DNA of 64,000 nucleotides from Paracoccus aestuariivivens (lineage in GTDB: Bacteria > Pseudomonadota > Alphaproteobacteria > Rhodobacterales > Rhodobacteraceae). The notes under the pieces are model-generated. The model worked only from the letters and a program-made list of their open reading frames with translations. It did not search any database and was not told the DNA's origin. The position numbers and the translations under genes were made by a program. The stretch covers positions 868,001-932,000 of the forward strand of contig NZ_WMIE01000001.1 in the NCBI RefSeq assembly GCF_009711225.1, given 5' to 3'. Below, one piece after another: positions 1 through 8,454 of the stretch (position 1 is the stretch's first letter; each line of letters starts with the position of its first letter).

Positions 1-867
1 GCCCTTGGTGATCGAGCCGTCCAGAGCCGCGTCATCGGTTCCGACCACTGGCGAGATGGCAGAGTTATACATGCGCTGGCAGCCGCCCATGATGCCCAGA
101 ACGTCGATGAGACGGCTGCGGGCGACAAAGGCATCGCCCTCGCCGCCAAGGAACTGCGACTCTTTCCACTCGCCGAAATAGTCTCCGACGGTCGGGGTCA
201 TGGTCACGACGGCGGTAAAGGCGTCGTCGCGGTTCGGCTTCCACGCAGCCATGTCGGTTTCCAAGGCTTTCGACCAATCGACCATGCCCTTGGCGGCACC
301 GACGGCCAGATTGGCGTCGAACAACGCCTCGCCGCTGCCGATCTTGCCGTCGCCGTTCAGATCGGCCTCAAGTTTGATATGGGTCGCATCGGTCCCCCAG
401 AACAGCGGTTCGGTGATCGAGTGGAACAGGCTTCCGGGACGGGACAGAACCGTGCCGTCGGGCAGGGTCAGATCGTATTCGGCGACGTCCTCCTCCTCGG
501 TCCCCGGATTTCCGGCATCAAGGATCAGGTCGTATTTCGCGGTCGAGGGGATGCCCGCGACGATGCCTTCGATAGTCTCGTATTCGTTCGAGGCGGCCAG
601 CCAATTGTCGCGCATTGCAGTTACGGCCTCGGCCAGCTTCGGGCCATCGGCCTCCCACGCGGCCTTGTAGTCGCCGCCATGCGCGGCGACCAGCGCGGCA
701 TAGGCCTCGGCCGAGCCTTGCATCTTCTGGGCATTGGCGACCAGAGCGGCGTTGTGTTCCAGCGTAAAGGCCTTGACCTGTGCCAACCCCTCGCTTTCGG
801 TTGCGGCAAAGCCGGGCTGGGCGGCCAGCAAAAGAATAGGGGTCAGCGAAAGCAACGTGCAGCGCAT
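1..867 (-). CDS. Secreted EfeO/imelysin-like protein with an EF-hand loop (3' end outside window)
   Basis: The frame is open from an ATG at 867 to the window edge (289 codons, C-terminus missing). Residues 1-21 form a Sec signal peptide (MRCTLLSLTPILLLAAQPGFA), so the product is exported. The mature part is helical, rich in Ala and acidic residues, and includes a YETIEGIVAG segment resembling EfeM/EfeO (imelysin-like) periplasmic proteins of iron uptake; this family call is tentative. A canonical EF-hand loop, DLNGDGKIGSGE, lies at bases 328-363 and suggests calcium binding. No other gene of an iron system is visible beside it. It could instead be an unrelated Rhodobacterales secreted protein. 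Confidence 0.5.
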   Translation of the reverse strand, partial: MRCTLLSLTPILLLAAQPGFAATESEGLAQVKAFTLEHNAALVANAQKMQGSAEAYAALVAAHGGDYKAAWEADGPKLAEAVTAMRDNWLAASNEYETIEGIVAGIPSTAKYDLILDAGNPGTEEEDVAEYDLTLPDGTVLSRPGSLFHSITEPLFWGTDATHIKLEADLNGDGKIGSGEALFDANLAVGAAKGMVDWSKALETDMAAWKPNRDDAFTAVVTMTPTVGDYFGEWKESQFLGGEGDAFVARSRLIDVLGIMGGCQRMYNSAISPVVGTDDAALDGSITKG

Positions 868-990
868 GGTCGAGGGCTCCTGTCTCGAACGTTTCCGCGA
901 GACTCGGCCCACGGAAAGGACTCACTGGGACTCTCTTATAACCCGACCATTTTTGTTGCAATTGGAATGCGGCGTCGCGTTAACGAAGAA

Positions 991-1020
991 CGGCCGAGCA
1001 TCGCTGCCCGGCCGCTTTTT
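991..1020. terminator. Bidirectional hairpin terminator downstream of gabD
   Basis: Two 10-base arms (991-1000 and 1005-1014, with one G-U pair read on the minus strand) enclose a 4-base loop. A T-run follows at 1016-1020 on the plus strand and a T-rich stretch (TTCTTCGTT) on the minus strand. It sits just beyond the gabD stop at 1025 and can end the leftward gabT-gabD transcript. Confidence 0.7.
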
Positions 1021-1024
1021 CGGT

Positions 1025-2494
1025 TCAGACCGAAAGGCACATGTACTTGATCTCAAGATAGTCATCGAGACCGTAATGGCTGCCCTCGCGGCCAAGGCCG
1101 GATTGCTTGACGCCGCCGAAGGGCGCGACCTCGGTCGAGATCAGGCCTGTGTTGACGCCGACCATGCCGGTTTCCAGCGCCTCGGCCACGCGCCAGACGC
1201 GGCTGAGGTCGCGGGCGTAGAAATAGCCTGCAAGGCCGAACTCGCTGGCGTTCGCCAGTGCGATCGCCTCTTCCTCGGTCTCGAAGCGATAGATCGGGGC
1301 GACGGGACCGAAGGTCTCCTCGCGCGATATCTTCATCTCGGGCTTCATGCCGGTCAGGACGGTCGGGTGGAAGAAGGTTCCGCCCAACTCGTGACGCGCG
1401 CCGCCAGTGGCGACGGTCGCGCCGTTGGCCACGGCGTCCGCGATGTGATCCTCGACCTTGGCCAGAGCCGCGGTATTGATCAGGGGCCCGACCTGCACCG
1501 GATCGGTCAGGCCATTTCCGACGGACATTGCCGCGACGCGGGCCGCCAGCTTCTCGGCGAAGGCATCATAGACGCCCGACTGGACGTAGATGCGGTTCGC
1601 GCAGACGCAGGTCTGGCCGTTATTGCGGAACTTGGCGACCATCGCGCCCTCAACCGCCGCGTCGATATCGGCGTCGTCAAAAACGATGAAGGGAGCGTTG
1701 CCGCCCAGTTCCAGCGACAGCTTCTTGATCGTCTCGGCACCCTGACGCATCAGGATCTTGCCGACGCGGGTCGAGCCGGTGAACGAGATCTTGGCGACTT
1801 TCGGGTTCGCGCAAAGCTCGGCACCCATGCCCGCCGCATCAAGGCCCGGCACGATGTTCAGGACGCCCGCCGGAATGCCCGCACGCTCTGCCAAGACGCC
1901 CAGAGCCAGCGCCGAAAGCGGCGTCAGTTCCGAGGGGCGCGCGACCATGGTGCAGCCCGCCGCCAGTGCCGGAGCGATCTTGCGCGCCAGCATGGCATTG
2001 GGGAAGTTCCACGGCGTGATCGCGCCGACGACGCCCACCGGCTGCTTCAGCACGATGATGCGCTTGTCGGGCATATGGCCCGGAATGGTGTCGCCATAGA
2101 CGCGCTTGGCCTCTTCGGCGAACCATTCGATATAGGCGGCACCATAAGCGATCTCGCCCTTGGCCTCGGCCAGCGGCTTGCCCATCTCGGCGGTCAGGAT
2201 GATCGCCAGATCTTCGACATTCGCCAAAATCAGGTCATGCCAGCGGCGCAGGACCGCGCCGCGATCCTTGCCGGTGCGGGCAGCCCAAGGCTTTTGCGCG
2301 GCATGGGCGGCGTCGATGGCGGCCGACAATTCGGCCACCCCCATATTCGCGACCTGAGCCAGTTCCTCGCCCGTCGCCGGGTTCAGAACGGCAAAGACCT
2401 TGTCGCCCTTGTAGCGCGCGCCGTTGAAATAGGCGCTGCCGGTCAGGAGGCTCGGGTCTTTCAGGCTAAGTCCGTGCTTGTTGTCCAGCATCAT
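1025..2494 (-). CDS. gabD: Succinate-semialdehyde dehydrogenase (NAD(P)+)
   Basis: This 489-residue aldehyde dehydrogenase would oxidise succinate semialdehyde to succinate, the second step of GABA catabolism. Visible ALDH features are the substrate-loop PWNFP (161-165), FTGSTRVGK (238-246), the general-base Glu262 in LELGGNAPF and the nucleophile Cys296 in GQTCVCANR. Length is typical of GabD. The start codon overlaps the gabT stop by 4 bases, so the pair is translationally coupled. One oddity is RPSE at residues 186-189, where the superfamily usually has K-P-x-E (Lys contacts the cofactor). The adjacent transaminase makes GabD far more likely than another ALDH. Confidence 0.9.
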   Translation of the reverse strand: MMLDNKHGLSLKDPSLLTGSAYFNGARYKGDKVFAVLNPATGEELAQVANMGVAELSAAIDAAHAAQKPWAARTGKDRGAVLRRWHDLILANVEDLAIILTAEMGKPLAEAKGEIAYGAAYIEWFAEEAKRVYGDTIPGHMPDKRIIVLKQPVGVVGAITPWNFPNAMLARKIAPALAAGCTMVARPSELTPLSALALGVLAERAGIPAGVLNIVPGLDAAGMGAELCANPKVAKISFTGSTRVGKILMRQGAETIKKLSLELGGNAPFIVFDDADIDAAVEGAMVAKFRNNGQTCVCANRIYVQSGVYDAFAEKLAARVAAMSVGNGLTDPVQVGPLINTAALAKVEDHIADAVANGATVATGGARHELGGTFFHPTVLTGMKPEMKISREETFGPVAPIYRFETEEEAIALANASEFGLAGYFYARDLSRVWRVAEALETGMVGVNTGLISTEVAPFGGVKQSGLGREGSHYGLDDYLEIKYMCLSV

Positions 2495-3768
2495 GCGGCC
2501 TTTGCAGCGGTGATGGATTCCTCGAGGATATCCAACGCTTCGGCGAAGTGGCCTTCGTCGATGGTCAGCGGCGCTAGGAAGCGGATGACGTTGCCGTTCA
2601 CGCCGCAGGTCAGCAGGATCAGCTTGCGCTCAAGTGCCTCGGTGCGGATGCGGTTCACGAGGTCCGCGTTCGGCGCCTTGCCGTCGGCGGTGGTGAACTC
2701 GGCAGCGACCATGAAGCCCGGGCCGCGCACTTCGGCCAGTTCCGGCGTGGTGGCGCGGATCGATTCCAGACGCTGACGCAGACGCGAACCCAGCTCATTG
2801 GCGCGGTCGCAGAGGTTTTCTTCCTCGATCACGTCCAGAACTGCGTGAGCTGCCGCGATGCCCAGCGGGTTGCCGCCATAGGTGCCGCCGAGGCCGCCGG
2901 GGTTCGCCGCATCCATGATCTCGGCGCGGCCGGTGACGGCTGCCAGCGGCAGACCGCCCGCCAGACCTTTGGCCATCGTGACCAGATCGGCAGCAATACC
3001 GTGCTGCTCCATCGCGAACAGCGTGCCGGTGCGGGCGAAGCCGGTCTGGATTTCGTCGGCGATCATCACGATGCCGTGCTTGTCGCAAAGCTCGCGGACG
3101 GCGCGGACGAACTCGGTCGGGGCCGGGTTGAAGCCGCCTTCGCCCTGGACCGGCTCGAAGATGATCGCGGCAACGCGCGACGGATCGAGGTCGGCTTTGA
3201 ACAGCTTCTCGATGCCCGCCATCGCGTCCTCGGTCGATTGGCCGTAAAGCGCGATCGGGAAGGGGACGTGGAAGACATCGGGCATCATCGCGCCGAAACC
3301 GGCCTTGTAGGGCTGGACCTTGCCGGTCAGCGACATACCCATGAAGGTACGGCCGTGGAAGCCGCCGCCAAAGGCGATGACGGCATTGCGGCCCGTATGG
3401 GCGCGGGCGATCTTGATCGCGTTTTCAACGGCTTCGGCACCGGTGGTGACGAAAGTGGTGCGCTTGTCGAAATCGCCGGGGACCAGCGCGTTCAGGCGCT
3501 CGCCAAGGGCGATGTAGTTTTCATATGGAAGAACTTGGTGGCAGGTATGGGTGAAAGCCTCGACTTGGGTCTTCACGGCTTCCATAATCTTCGGGTGGCA
3601 GTGGCCGGTATTGACGACCGCGATGCCGGCGGCGAAGTCGATATAGCGGGTGCCTTCGACATCCCAGACCTCGGCGTTGCGGGCTTTGGCCGCATAGATC
3701 TGGGTCTGCATGCCAACGCCACGGGCGATGGTGGTCTGGCGACGAGCGGCGATTTCGGCGTTGAGCAT
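2491..3768 (-). CDS. gabT: 4-aminobutyrate aminotransferase
   Basis: This class-III PLP aminotransferase (425 aa) converts GABA and 2-oxoglutarate to succinate semialdehyde and glutamate. The PLP lysine is Lys267 in TMAKGLAGG, with the cofactor aspartate Asp238 in IADEIQTGF and the phosphate-binding TTGAEAVENA region near 108. A strong GGAGG lies 6 bases before the ATG. It is first in a two-gene operon with gabD and diverges from an HTH-cupin regulator; a near-palindrome in the shared 5' region is a likely control site. Other omega-transaminases have the same fold, but pairing with gabD supports GABA as the substrate. Confidence 0.9.
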   Translation of the reverse strand: MLNAEIAARRQTTIARGVGMQTQIYAAKARNAEVWDVEGTRYIDFAAGIAVVNTGHCHPKIMEAVKTQVEAFTHTCHQVLPYENYIALGERLNALVPGDFDKRTTFVTTGAEAVENAIKIARAHTGRNAVIAFGGGFHGRTFMGMSLTGKVQPYKAGFGAMMPDVFHVPFPIALYGQSTEDAMAGIEKLFKADLDPSRVAAIIFEPVQGEGGFNPAPTEFVRAVRELCDKHGIVMIADEIQTGFARTGTLFAMEQHGIAADLVTMAKGLAGGLPLAAVTGRAEIMDAANPGGLGGTYGGNPLGIAAAHAVLDVIEEENLCDRANELGSRLRQRLESIRATTPELAEVRGPGFMVAAEFTTADGKAPNADLVNRIRTEALERKLILLTCGVNGNVIRFLAPLTIDEGHFAEALDILEESITAAKAA

Positions 3769-3827
3769 GTGATGCCTCCTGAAAGGTCCGGGGCGTTGAA
3801 TTTGGCCCGGTTGTCATCGCAGATGCC

Positions 3828-3849
3828 CTGTTCAAAATGGTTTTGACAG
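3828..3849. promoter_or_regulatory. Candidate operator between gabT and the HTH-cupin regulator
   Basis: CTGTTCAAAA and TTTTGACAG form an inverted repeat around TGG (3838-3840), imperfect only by one extra T. It overlaps a TTGACA hexamer at 3843-3848 that could be the -35 box of the rightward gene, and it sits 60 bases upstream of gabT. That placement suits binding by the neighbouring PuuR-like regulator. Binding itself is inferred. Confidence 0.5.
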
Positions 3850-3912
3850 TCTAATTCTTTCATGACGCAAAGCGTTGAAATTTATCGTGTCAATGTCAGA
3901 CTGTTAACGATC

Positions 3913-4485
3913 ATGAACGACCTAAACACCGAACTGGGCGATCTGCGTCTGGGCGAGCGGCTGCGAATCCTGCGCGAGCGCGCGGGCCTGTCGCAACGCG
4001 GGCTGGCGAAGCGCGCCAATGTCACCAATGCAACCATCTCGCTGGTCGAGGCGGATAAGATGAACCCCTCGGTCGGGGCGCTGCGGCGCATCCTTGACGG
4101 CATCCCTGTCAGCCTTTCCGAGTTCTTCGCCTTCGAGCCCGAGCCCGAGCAGGTGATCTTTTATCAGGCCTCGGACCTGCCAGAAATCGGCAAGGGGAAA
4201 CTGTCCTTGAAGCGGGTCGGCAACTGCCAATTCGGCCGCGCCATGACCATCCTGCACGAACGCTACGAGCCGGGCGCGGATACCGGCCGCGTCATGTATC
4301 AGCATGAGGGCGAGGAGGGCGGCGTCGTCATCTCGGGCCGGATCGAGGTCACCGTGGGCGAGGAACGTCGCATCCTTGGCCCCGGCGACGCCTATTACTT
4401 CGACAGCCGCAACCCGCACCGGTTCCGGCAGGTCGGCGCCGAGTCTTGCGTCATTGTCAGCGCCTGCACCCCGCCGACATTTTGA
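3913..4485 (+). CDS. HTH-cupin transcriptional regulator (PuuR-like)
   Basis: The 190-residue protein has an N-terminal XRE-type helix-turn-helix (LGERLRILRERAGLSQRGLA, then NVTNATISLVEADKMNPS) and a C-terminal cupin barrel with HEGEEGGVVISGRIEV and GPGDAYYFDSRNPHRF. This is the architecture of PuuR, which senses polyamine-pathway metabolites. Lying divergent from gabT, it is probably the local regulator of GABA/polyamine use. An in-frame ATG at 3862 would add 17 residues, but that extension is not helix-turn-helix sequence and overlaps the promoter-like TTGACA area, so 3913 is preferred. Neither start has a strong ribosome binding site. Confidence 0.78.
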   Translation: MNDLNTELGDLRLGERLRILRERAGLSQRGLAKRANVTNATISLVEADKMNPSVGALRRILDGIPVSLSEFFAFEPEPEQVIFYQASDLPEIGKGKLSLKRVGNCQFGRAMTILHERYEPGADTGRVMYQHEGEEGGVVISGRIEVTVGEERRILGPGDAYYFDSRNPHRFRQVGAESCVIVSACTPPTF

Positions 4486-4532
4486 TGGGAAAAGCCTGAA
4501 CACCGCGCGGTTTGTGCGCTGGCTGTTTACAC

Positions 4533-5135
4533 CTACGCGCGGTCAAGCCCCCGTCCCAGACGTCGCATGCTTTGCATGACCTCGAGCGGCGTCAGGTCGG
4601 TTGGCTCTACCCGATCCCATTTGACAATGGCGACACTGCCCGATGTCGCCGAAGGTGCGCCGGGCAAGAACAGGACGGCGGTATCGGCGCGTTTTTCGAC
4701 CACGAAGGCCGGGCAGGAATAGTCGTCAAAGTGCACCATGACGACTTCCACAGCGTTGCTTGTGGCGAGATTCCGGTCTCCGTCCACGTAGTCGTCAAGC
4801 ATTTGCCGCAAGATCGTATATGGCGGAAAACGGCTGAGCAGCGTGGATTCTAGCCATTCGAAGGTCCGTCGGCCCGGTCCGCTTCGCGCGAATATTCCCG
4901 CAAGAAATGCGATGCCGATAAGCACGGCGACCGAGAAGACCAGCGGCCAGAAATTCGACGTCGATTGCGGAAAGATCAACTCATGCAGCTTTTGGCCAAT
5001 GGGCTTTGCTGTCGCATACAGTCTGCCGACGACTAGCAGGACGATTCCGAACGGCAGCAGGAATACAAGACCGCCGACGACTGTCGCTCTGATGAACAGG
5101 GCGAAGTTGCGAATAGCACGCTGGTTCTTGGGCAT
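4533..5135 (-). CDS. DUF502 family membrane protein
   Basis: This 200-residue protein has two clear membrane helices near its N-terminus (ATVVGGLVFLLPFGIVLLVV, and a second in FWPLVFSVAVLIGIAFLAGI), separated by a loop, then a soluble domain with VVMVHFDDYSCPAFVVEK and FLPGAPSATSGSVAIV. That pattern and length match DUF502, an inner-membrane family of unknown biochemical role. The ATG at 5135 is chosen because it starts just before the first membrane helix; upstream in-frame sequence to 5351 is low-complexity, Arg-rich and not conserved-looking. It is convergent with the regulator on its left, and no operon partner is evident. Confidence 0.75.
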   Translation of the reverse strand: MPKNQRAIRNFALFIRATVVGGLVFLLPFGIVLLVVGRLYATAKPIGQKLHELIFPQSTSNFWPLVFSVAVLIGIAFLAGIFARSGPGRRTFEWLESTLLSRFPPYTILRQMLDDYVDGDRNLATSNAVEVVMVHFDDYSCPAFVVEKRADTAVLFLPGAPSATSGSVAIVKWDRVEPTDLTPLEVMQSMRRLGRGLDRA

Positions 5136-5473
5136 GATCAGACTTGCGAAGGTACGGTCGGTGCGGCGCAACTTGCATCGGCTTTTGCAGCCCGATGGTT
5201 CCCGACGGGGGCGGGGCGGTTCGGGGGTGCGACTGTCATGCGTTGGCTCCAGACTTGCGACGATTGCAGCCAACACGTTTCGTCGTTGATCCGCAAGCGG
5301 CGAGACCGGAGTGTGGCGGGAAGACAGCCGAAGGCCCGCCATGACGGACATGATCGCTGCGCGGGCATGACCGGCGCAGCGGCTGACCTTGATCGAGATT
5401 CCTTAACTATTCGGGAATGACCGCGATCTAGGAGAGACTAAATTGTTTCCGATCATTCCGCAGTTCGGTCGGC
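5136..5473. other. Gene-free stretch of 338 bases
   Basis: No convincing coding sequence was found; the short open frames here are Arg/Cys-rich and lack ribosome binding sites. The region should hold the DUF502 promoter (leftward) and the 3' end of the FAD oxidoreductase transcript. An A/T-rich patch near 5398-5420 contains the arms ATTCC and GGGAAT around TTAACTATTC, a weak candidate protein-binding site. Confidence 0.5.
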
Positions 5474-6868
5474 TCAGGACAGCGGGAAACCGAGCTTGCC
5501 GACCATCGACAGCCATGGCCTGCGCCAACCACCCTTGGAATCCGCGCCGTCCAGCGCGGTCATGGTGATTTGCGCGCCAATCGCGCGGAACGGCTCGGGG
5601 GGAATCCAGTTCGGTTCAGTCGCGGCGAACTCCATTTGGGTTTCCGGCAGGTCCAAGCCGTTCAGCTTCGCCAACCCGACCCGAGCGCCGAACCGGCTGG
5701 CCGAGACCCCGAAACCTGAATAGCCGCCCGCGTAGATGGCCTTGCCGCCGTAATAGCTTTGGAAATGCACCGCCATGCGTGTCGTCAGCGCGATCGGACC
5801 GCTCCACGCATGCGAGAAACGGATACCCTCAAGCTGCGGGAAAGTGGCAAAAAAGGCTTCGGCCAGTTTGCCGTAAGGCTCGGGCGTGCGGTCCAGTGCA
5901 GGGTCGCGCGGACTGTTTGCGAAATAACCCAGACGACCGCCGAACAGGATGCGGTTATCAGGAGTCAGGCGCATGTAGTTCAACTGCGTCCGCGTATCGT
6001 AGACGCCCTGCCGGTTGGCCCAGCCAATGGCAGCCATTTGCACGGGTGTCAGTGGCTCGGTCGTCAGGATCCGGTCGCGCACCATTGCCACGCGCGAGCG
6101 GATGCGTTTATGGCCGGAAGCAAAGGCGTTGGTGCATAGCATGACGCGCGGCGCACGCACCTGACCGTCACGCGTCTTGATCAGCAGGGTTTGCCCCTGA
6201 TCGTCGATGCTTTGCATCGGTGACAATTCATGCAACCGGACGCCAAGCGCGATCGCCGCTCGGCGCAGTCCCCATGCGAGACGGGCCGGATGCACGATGC
6301 CGCTTTTCTTGCGCGACCAAATCGCGCCTTCGAACAGCGGGGAGTTCAGCTGGGCGCGCGTTCCGGCTGCGTCCAGCAACTCGACGTCATGGCCATGCGC
6401 GCGGTGCAGGTCGTATTCTTCCTGCACGGCGGGCAGACCGTCTTTCGAGACCGCGACCGTCATCTCGCCCGACCATTCCAGATCGGCCTCGATGCCATGC
6501 CGCGCGATGGTGTCACTGAAACCGGCCATATTGTCATGGCCTAGAGCTTCCAGCGTTTGCAGATCGTTCGGGAAGATGCGTTGCGCATTCCCCAACCCGT
6601 GCATCACCGAGGTCGAGACGATGCCGCCGGGACGACCGGAAGCGCCATGTGCGATCCGGTCGGCCTCGATCAGCACGACGTCGCAGGCAGGATCGGCCTC
6701 TTTCGCCTGAATGGCGGCCCACAGACCGGTAAACCCTCCACCGATGACCACCAGATCGGCTTTGGTCGAGCCGATCAGTGGCGTCGCGGGCGCGGGGGCG
6801 TCCGGACGATCCAGCCAGAAGGGAAAGAATGTCGTGTCGGCAAGGGCTTTGTCGGCGCGGGTCTGCAT
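5474..6868 (-). CDS. FAD-dependent amine oxidoreductase (PuuB/OrdL-like)
   Basis: A 464-residue DAO-family flavoprotein. The dinucleotide-binding motif VVIGGGFTGLWAA is near residue 40, followed by the second-strand acid in VVLIEADRIAHGASGR. Length and the YFANSPRDPALDRTPEPYGK and AIYAGGYSGFGVSAS segments resemble gamma-glutamylputrescine oxidase and its relatives, which oxidise the primary amine of a polyamine derivative to an aldehyde. It follows the small cupin gene by 34 bases in a likely operon divergent from a LysR regulator. With gabT-gabD 2 kb away, a role in polyamine or other amine catabolism is plausible. The true substrate is not determined by sequence. Confidence 0.75.
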   Translation of the reverse strand: MQTRADKALADTTFFPFWLDRPDAPAPATPLIGSTKADLVVIGGGFTGLWAAIQAKEADPACDVVLIEADRIAHGASGRPGGIVSTSVMHGLGNAQRIFPNDLQTLEALGHDNMAGFSDTIARHGIEADLEWSGEMTVAVSKDGLPAVQEEYDLHRAHGHDVELLDAAGTRAQLNSPLFEGAIWSRKKSGIVHPARLAWGLRRAAIALGVRLHELSPMQSIDDQGQTLLIKTRDGQVRAPRVMLCTNAFASGHKRIRSRVAMVRDRILTTEPLTPVQMAAIGWANRQGVYDTRTQLNYMRLTPDNRILFGGRLGYFANSPRDPALDRTPEPYGKLAEAFFATFPQLEGIRFSHAWSGPIALTTRMAVHFQSYYGGKAIYAGGYSGFGVSASRFGARVGLAKLNGLDLPETQMEFAATEPNWIPPEPFRAIGAQITMTALDGADSKGGWRRPWLSMVGKLGFPLS

Positions 6869-6902
6869 CTGGGTTCTCGGTGTTGGTGGGGATGTGGTGG
6901 GA

Positions 6903-7262
6903 TCAGTCCTCGATCAGGACGTAGATTTTGCGCAGGGTTTCCAGAACTTCGAAACGACCTTCGAAGCCGCTGGTCAGGACGTAGTTGTCGCCGGGGCCGA
7001 ATTCCTGAACCGAACCGTCCTTGTCGGTGATCGCGACGCGACCCGACAGGACGGTCGTGTATTCGGTCATGTTCGGATAGGCGAGGATCTCGGCATAGGG
7101 GGTGCATTCCCACGTGCCGATGGTGACCTTGCCAGAACCGAAATGAACGGCGCCTTTTTCAATGGCCTCGCCCGAGATGACGGCTTCGGCGGGAACTGCC
7201 GAGCATGCGCTGAGATCTTCGCTCGAGACGCCGTCACGGTTGATGCGGATAATGTTCGACAT
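6903..7262 (-). CDS. Small cupin-domain protein (DUF861/EutQ-like)
   Basis: A 119-residue single-domain cupin: WECTPYAEILAYPN, TEYTTVLSGRVAITDKDGS and EFGPGDNYVLTSGFEGRFEV are successive barrel strands. This matches the DUF861 cupin family often placed beside amine oxidoreductases. The ATG at 7262 is preceded by GAGGAA; the frame stays open upstream but that sequence overlaps the LysR gene and reads as noise. It is first in a two-gene operon with the FAD oxidoreductase. It may bind or isomerise a pathway intermediate, but no catalytic role can be read from the sequence. Confidence 0.75.
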   Translation of the reverse strand: MSNIIRINRDGVSSEDLSACSAVPAEAVISGEAIEKGAVHFGSGKVTIGTWECTPYAEILAYPNMTEYTTVLSGRVAITDKDGSVQEFGPGDNYVLTSGFEGRFEVLETLRKIYVLIED

Positions 7263-7365
7263 GTCTTCCTCGTGGGTATTGACGTTTTGCCGCGCTGATA
7301 AGGGATAGACTTCGGCAGACAAATCCTCGAAGGCCAATCGAAACATTTGGTGAGGTGAATGAACG
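7263..7365. promoter_or_regulatory. Divergent promoter region, cupin/oxidoreductase versus LysR
   Basis: This 103-base gap must carry both promoters. A TTGACG hexamer at 7279-7284 could serve the LysR gene, whose start is preceded by GAGGTG. CCAA...TTGG arms near 7334-7350 could be part of a LysR-type site. All boxes are weak matches read by eye. Confidence 0.35.
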
Positions 7366-8277
7366 ATGAAGATCTCGGGATCTGATCTGCACCTGTTCAA
7401 GGTCTTTGACAGCGTTGTGCGCAACAATGGCCTGTCTGCGGCACAGGTCGAGTTGTCATTGAGCCAGCCGACGATTTCCAACCATTTGACCGCGCTCGAG
7501 CAACGTTTGGGCGTCAAATTATGCGAGCGGGGACGGCGCGGGTTCGCTTTGACGGACAAGGGGCGTGTCGTCCATGAAATCGGCCTGGAGGTGTTAGCGG
7601 GGCTGGAAGCCCAGTCGCGCCGACTAAGCCAGTTGCGCGGAGCATTGACCGGAATCGTGCGGGTGGGGATCGTCGATTGCGTGGCCTCGGATGCGAACTG
7701 CCGCTTATCGTCTGTTCTTGCCCGTGTCGCGCGCGACGCGCCCATGATCGAGATCGAACTGGGCATCATGCGCCCCGGAGATATCAGCGCGGGTCTTGCC
7801 AAAAGCTCGCTGGATATCGGTATTGGCGGCTTTGACTCTCGTTTGGGTGTGCTGAACTATGCACTGCTTTATGAAGAGGAGAACCTGCTTTATTGCGCAC
7901 AGGGTAACCCGCTTTTCGGTTTGTCCGATAGCGATATCGACCGTGATCTCAGCTATGCGCAGCCTTGGGTCCATCGCGGCTATTGGGGCGGGCGCAGGCA
8001 GTTGAGTTTTCAGCGGATCGACGCCGACCGGATCGTCTATGACATCGAGGCGCAGTTGCTGATGATCCTATCGGGCGCCTATGTCGGGCTATTGCCGCGA
8101 CATCTGGCCGAAAGCGCACCCTATGCCGGACGGCTGCGGCGCTTGCCGGTTCAGGACGATGATTATATGGCCAAAATCGAGGTCGCGACCCGTGGCGGAA
8201 AATTGGCCAAAAGCATCACCTATGTCCGCGATTTGCTGGCGACCGAGCACGAGCAACATTTGCAGCAATCAATCTGA
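7366..8277 (+). CDS. LysR-family transcriptional regulator
   Basis: This 303-residue protein has the LysR layout: a winged helix at about residues 5-65 (LHLFKVFDSVVRNNGLSAAQ, SLSQPTISNHLTALEQRLGV) then a periplasmic-binding-like effector domain. It is divergent from the cupin/FAD oxidoreductase operon, the classic position of a LysR activator relative to its target. It lies 173 bases upstream of an MFS gene on the same strand, which it might also control. The effector is unknown; an amine or its oxidation product is an inference from the neighbours. Confidence 0.88.
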   Translation: MKISGSDLHLFKVFDSVVRNNGLSAAQVELSLSQPTISNHLTALEQRLGVKLCERGRRGFALTDKGRVVHEIGLEVLAGLEAQSRRLSQLRGALTGIVRVGIVDCVASDANCRLSSVLARVARDAPMIEIELGIMRPGDISAGLAKSSLDIGIGGFDSRLGVLNYALLYEEENLLYCAQGNPLFGLSDSDIDRDLSYAQPWVHRGYWGGRRQLSFQRIDADRIVYDIEAQLLMILSGAYVGLLPRHLAESAPYAGRLRRLPVQDDDYMAKIEVATRGGKLAKSITYVRDLLATEHEQHLQQSI

Positions 8278-8355
8278 GCGTTGTTTCCAGCTTATGTGAC
8301 GTCCGTATACCGTCGAATACAGTCCCTTGGATAATACCAAAAACAGGGGGAAATC

Positions 8356-8454
8356 ATGTCCAGCCTTACTAACAGGGCAAAGCTACCTGCCGTACTCAGT
8401 CGGAACTTGGCGGTCGTGAACCGCGGCCGACAGGTCCGACAGGAGCAATCATGA
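8356..8454 (+). CDS. Possible 32-aa leader peptide coupled to the MFS gene
   Basis: An ATG at 8356, preceded by a good ribosome binding site (AGGGGGAAATC), opens a 32-codon frame that ends in TGA overlapping the MFS start ATG (ATGA at 8451-8454). The peptide starts MSSLTNRAKLPAVLSRN and has no membrane segment or recognised domain. The overlap implies translational coupling or regulation of the transporter. It could also be a chance frame in a 5' leader; codon evidence is too short to decide. Confidence 0.4.
   Translation: MSSLTNRAKLPAVLSRNLAVVNRGRQVRQEQS

Noticed and set aside
734..2776. A 680-codon open frame on the plus strand opposite gabD and gabT.
   Set aside because: It is antisense to two clear metabolic genes, has no recognisable domain, and such long shadow frames are common in GC-rich DNA.
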